From positions 248,001 to 312,000 of the forward strand of contig JARHXX010000001.1 in assembly GCA_029269125.1 (NCBI GenBank): DNA of 64,000 nucleotides, given 5' to 3'. Position 1 is the stretch's first letter, and each line of letters opens with the position of its first letter. The notes beneath the pieces were generated by a model, which saw only the letters and a program-made list of their open reading frames with translations, ran no database searches and was not told the DNA's origin. Source of the DNA: Kiritimatiellaeota bacterium B1221. GTDB lineage: Bacteria > Verrucomicrobiota > Kiritimatiellia > SS1-B-03-39 > UBA6053. The translations under genes were made by a program, and so were the position numbers. Positions 62,979 to 64,000 of the stretch are shown here, in pieces.

Positions 62979-63857
62979 TTAAAAAGTAGAACGACCCACC
63001 CAGACCACATCTCCGGCAAGCAGTTCCACATCCAAGTTGGGATTGTTACGGATTTTTTTAAAGTTAATCACAACTTTTTCATTATTCCGCACCAGCGTAA
63101 TTTCTTTTTCATCCACCCACTCAGTGAAATTTCCCGCGGCCACAATGGCATGGCTCAAGGTCACCCGCCCCACCAGGGGAAAACGGCCCGGCTGATTCAC
63201 TTCCCCGCCAATCGAATAAAAAGTATTTGGAACCACAACCCGTACGGTCACATCTTTATAAATTTTTTGACGGTCTGTATACTCGGCTTCGATTTCACGT
63301 TCCAACTCTGTGGAGCTCAGACCTTTGCCTTTGACAGTTCCAATATAACGCAGTTTAATAGCACCTTCATCATCGATCATGGTTTGAATCTCTTCATCCA
63401 ATCCGCCGGATCCGGAGAGGGAGATGTATACCGCGTCTCCAACTTTCAATCGGTAAACATTGTCGGTGGGTTGATCTTTCACCACCAGCTCACCATCCTC
63501 ATTCCTTACCATTTCAGGGCTGTCACCGACACGGGTAACCGTAACAGCTTCTTTTGCCTCCGGTTTTTCCCGTGAAAACAAGCGGCCAAAGAATCCTTTT
63601 TTCTTTGGGCCCGCTTCCTCATTCTCCTCAGCACCCGCTTGATCGTCAGCATTGTCATCCACCTCTTCCGGCTCCTCCACCACTGGAACCGGTGTCGGAA
63701 TCGGTGTGGGAACAGGTGTCGCAATCAATACCGGAGGTACATAATCATATTCCCGCCGTGAACGCTCCACCCCGTCGGGAGTGCTTTTACACGCAGAGAA
63801 AACAAGCGAAGAGAAGAGCAGAAAGGTGAAAAGTTTTAAAGGATTCATTCGTTTCAT
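62979..63857 (-). CDS. Polysaccharide export lipoprotein (Wza-like, short)
   Basis: 292 residues. Lipobox FSAC puts lipid on C23 after LKLFTFLLFSSLVFSA. A Pro/Val and then Asp/Glu-rich linker (~40-85) is unusual for the family. The Poly_export domain starts near 130 (NVYRLKVGDAVYISLSGSGG) with IDDEGAIKLRYIGTVKGKGL, followed by one SLBB-like unit (YSIGGEVNQPGRFPLVGRVT). It lacks the C-terminal outer-membrane helix of Wza. Start overlaps the kinase stop by 1 bp. Confidence 0.9.
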   Translation of the reverse strand: MKRMNPLKLFTFLLFSSLVFSACKSTPDGVERSRREYDYVPPVLIATPVPTPIPTPVPVVEEPEEVDDNADDQAGAEENEEAGPKKKGFFGRLFSREKPEAKEAVTVTRVGDSPEMVRNEDGELVVKDQPTDNVYRLKVGDAVYISLSGSGGLDEEIQTMIDDEGAIKLRYIGTVKGKGLSSTELEREIEAEYTDRQKIYKDVTVRVVVPNTFYSIGGEVNQPGRFPLVGRVTLSHAIVAAGNFTEWVDEKEITLVRNNEKVVINFKKIRNNPNLDVELLAGDVVWVGRSTF

Positions 63858-64000
63858 TAAAATCTTTCCTGTGAGGGAGTTTGCGGTGCCGCATCCAAAT
63901 CTTTGGATTCGTTATCCGTTTCCGAATAGTGAGTGTAATAAGAGTTATAATAATAATAATCGTCGCGCAGGATATTGATGTTGTTCAGGACCACCCCGGC
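63857..64000 (-). CDS. C-terminus of a chain-length-determinant tyrosine kinase (BY-kinase), cut by the window edge
   Basis: 47 residues are visible before the TAA at 63857-63859, open to the window edge. The stretch AGVVLNNINILRDDYYYYNS followed by YYTHYSETDNE is what closes Wzc/CpsD kinases: the GVVLN β-strand at the end of the kinase fold and a Tyr cluster (seven Tyr in twelve residues) that is autophosphorylated to control polymer length. The stop shares one base with the ATG of the export gene (TAATG). Confidence 0.87.
   Translation of the reverse strand, partial: AGVVLNNINILRDDYYYYNSYYTHYSETDNESKDLDAAPQTPSQERF

Overview
The window reads as about 64 kb of ordinary chromosome from a Gram-negative bacterium of the PVC group, most likely Verrucomicrobiota (an Opitutae-like lineage is my guess; I cannot place it more precisely without a search). 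Pointers are: a PEP-CTERM-tailed exported protein and a pseudopilin with the GFTLIE signature, a 2185-residue repeat-rich exported protein with Verrucomicrobia-like domain mix, a PUR/DUF3276 protein, a strongly divergent FtsZ in a ddl-ftsQ-ftsA-ftsZ cluster, outer-membrane barrels, TolC, and a capsule-export operon. There is no rRNA, CRISPR array, prophage or insertion sequence. One tRNA (Cys) is present. Both ends cut genes: a TolC-like protein at the left and a tyrosine kinase tail at the right.

Layout. 1-3.3 kb: TolC end, a GntR regulator with deoC, and rpsT. 3.7-10.3 kb: one giant exported protein with DUF11-like, SdrD-B-like, choice-of-anchor-A and CARDB-like modules. 10.7-14.7 kb: a three-part desaturase/hydroxylase-Rieske-NqrF-like reductase fusion, followed in an apparent operon by a sugar-isomerase-like TIM barrel protein and a DUF1835 protein. 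15-24 kb (+ strand): ilvD, a Dabb protein, a Met/His-rich outer-membrane protein with a small Cys-x-x-Cys partner, glgP-orn, and a fused TRAP permease. 24.1-34 kb (- strand): a yefM/yoeB-type toxin-antitoxin pair, argJ behind an unknown coupled gene, rplM-rpsI, a voltage-gated K+ channel behind two tandem barrel paralogues, a lipoprotein and purH. 33.7-39.3 kb: a six-gene operon in which heme import genes (hmuT-U-V-S) run without a break into a PEP-CTERM protein and a pseudopilin. 39.4-46 kb: MATE exporter, topA with an unusual C-terminus, yebC-ruvC, rpsU. 46-49 kb: nadB-cbiX, DUF3276. 49-57 kb: glgX, a zinc peptidase, then the division cluster. 57-61 kb: an EIIA-CBS protein with an ion antiporter, then tRNA-Cys-gcvH-lipB. 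61-64 kb: capsule/EPS operon (BY-kinase, export lipoprotein, O-antigen-ligase-like protein).

The most interesting pieces are (i) the self-contained three-module oxygenase and its isomerase partner, resembling rhizopine MocD, MocE and a reductase welded into one chain; (ii) the heme operon that ends in a surface-sorted protein and a pseudopilin instead of a TonB receptor; (iii) the divergent FtsZ with a degenerate catalytic T7 loop but an intact C-terminal peptide; (iv) topoisomerase I whose zinc ribbons are replaced by three copies of a ~50-residue module; and (v) frequent 8-10 bp poly-C tracts, one right behind the ruvC start codon. Intergenic DNA also carries several families of short simple repeats, densest between yebC and ruvC. 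Family names are from recognition of motifs in the translations; no database search was run.
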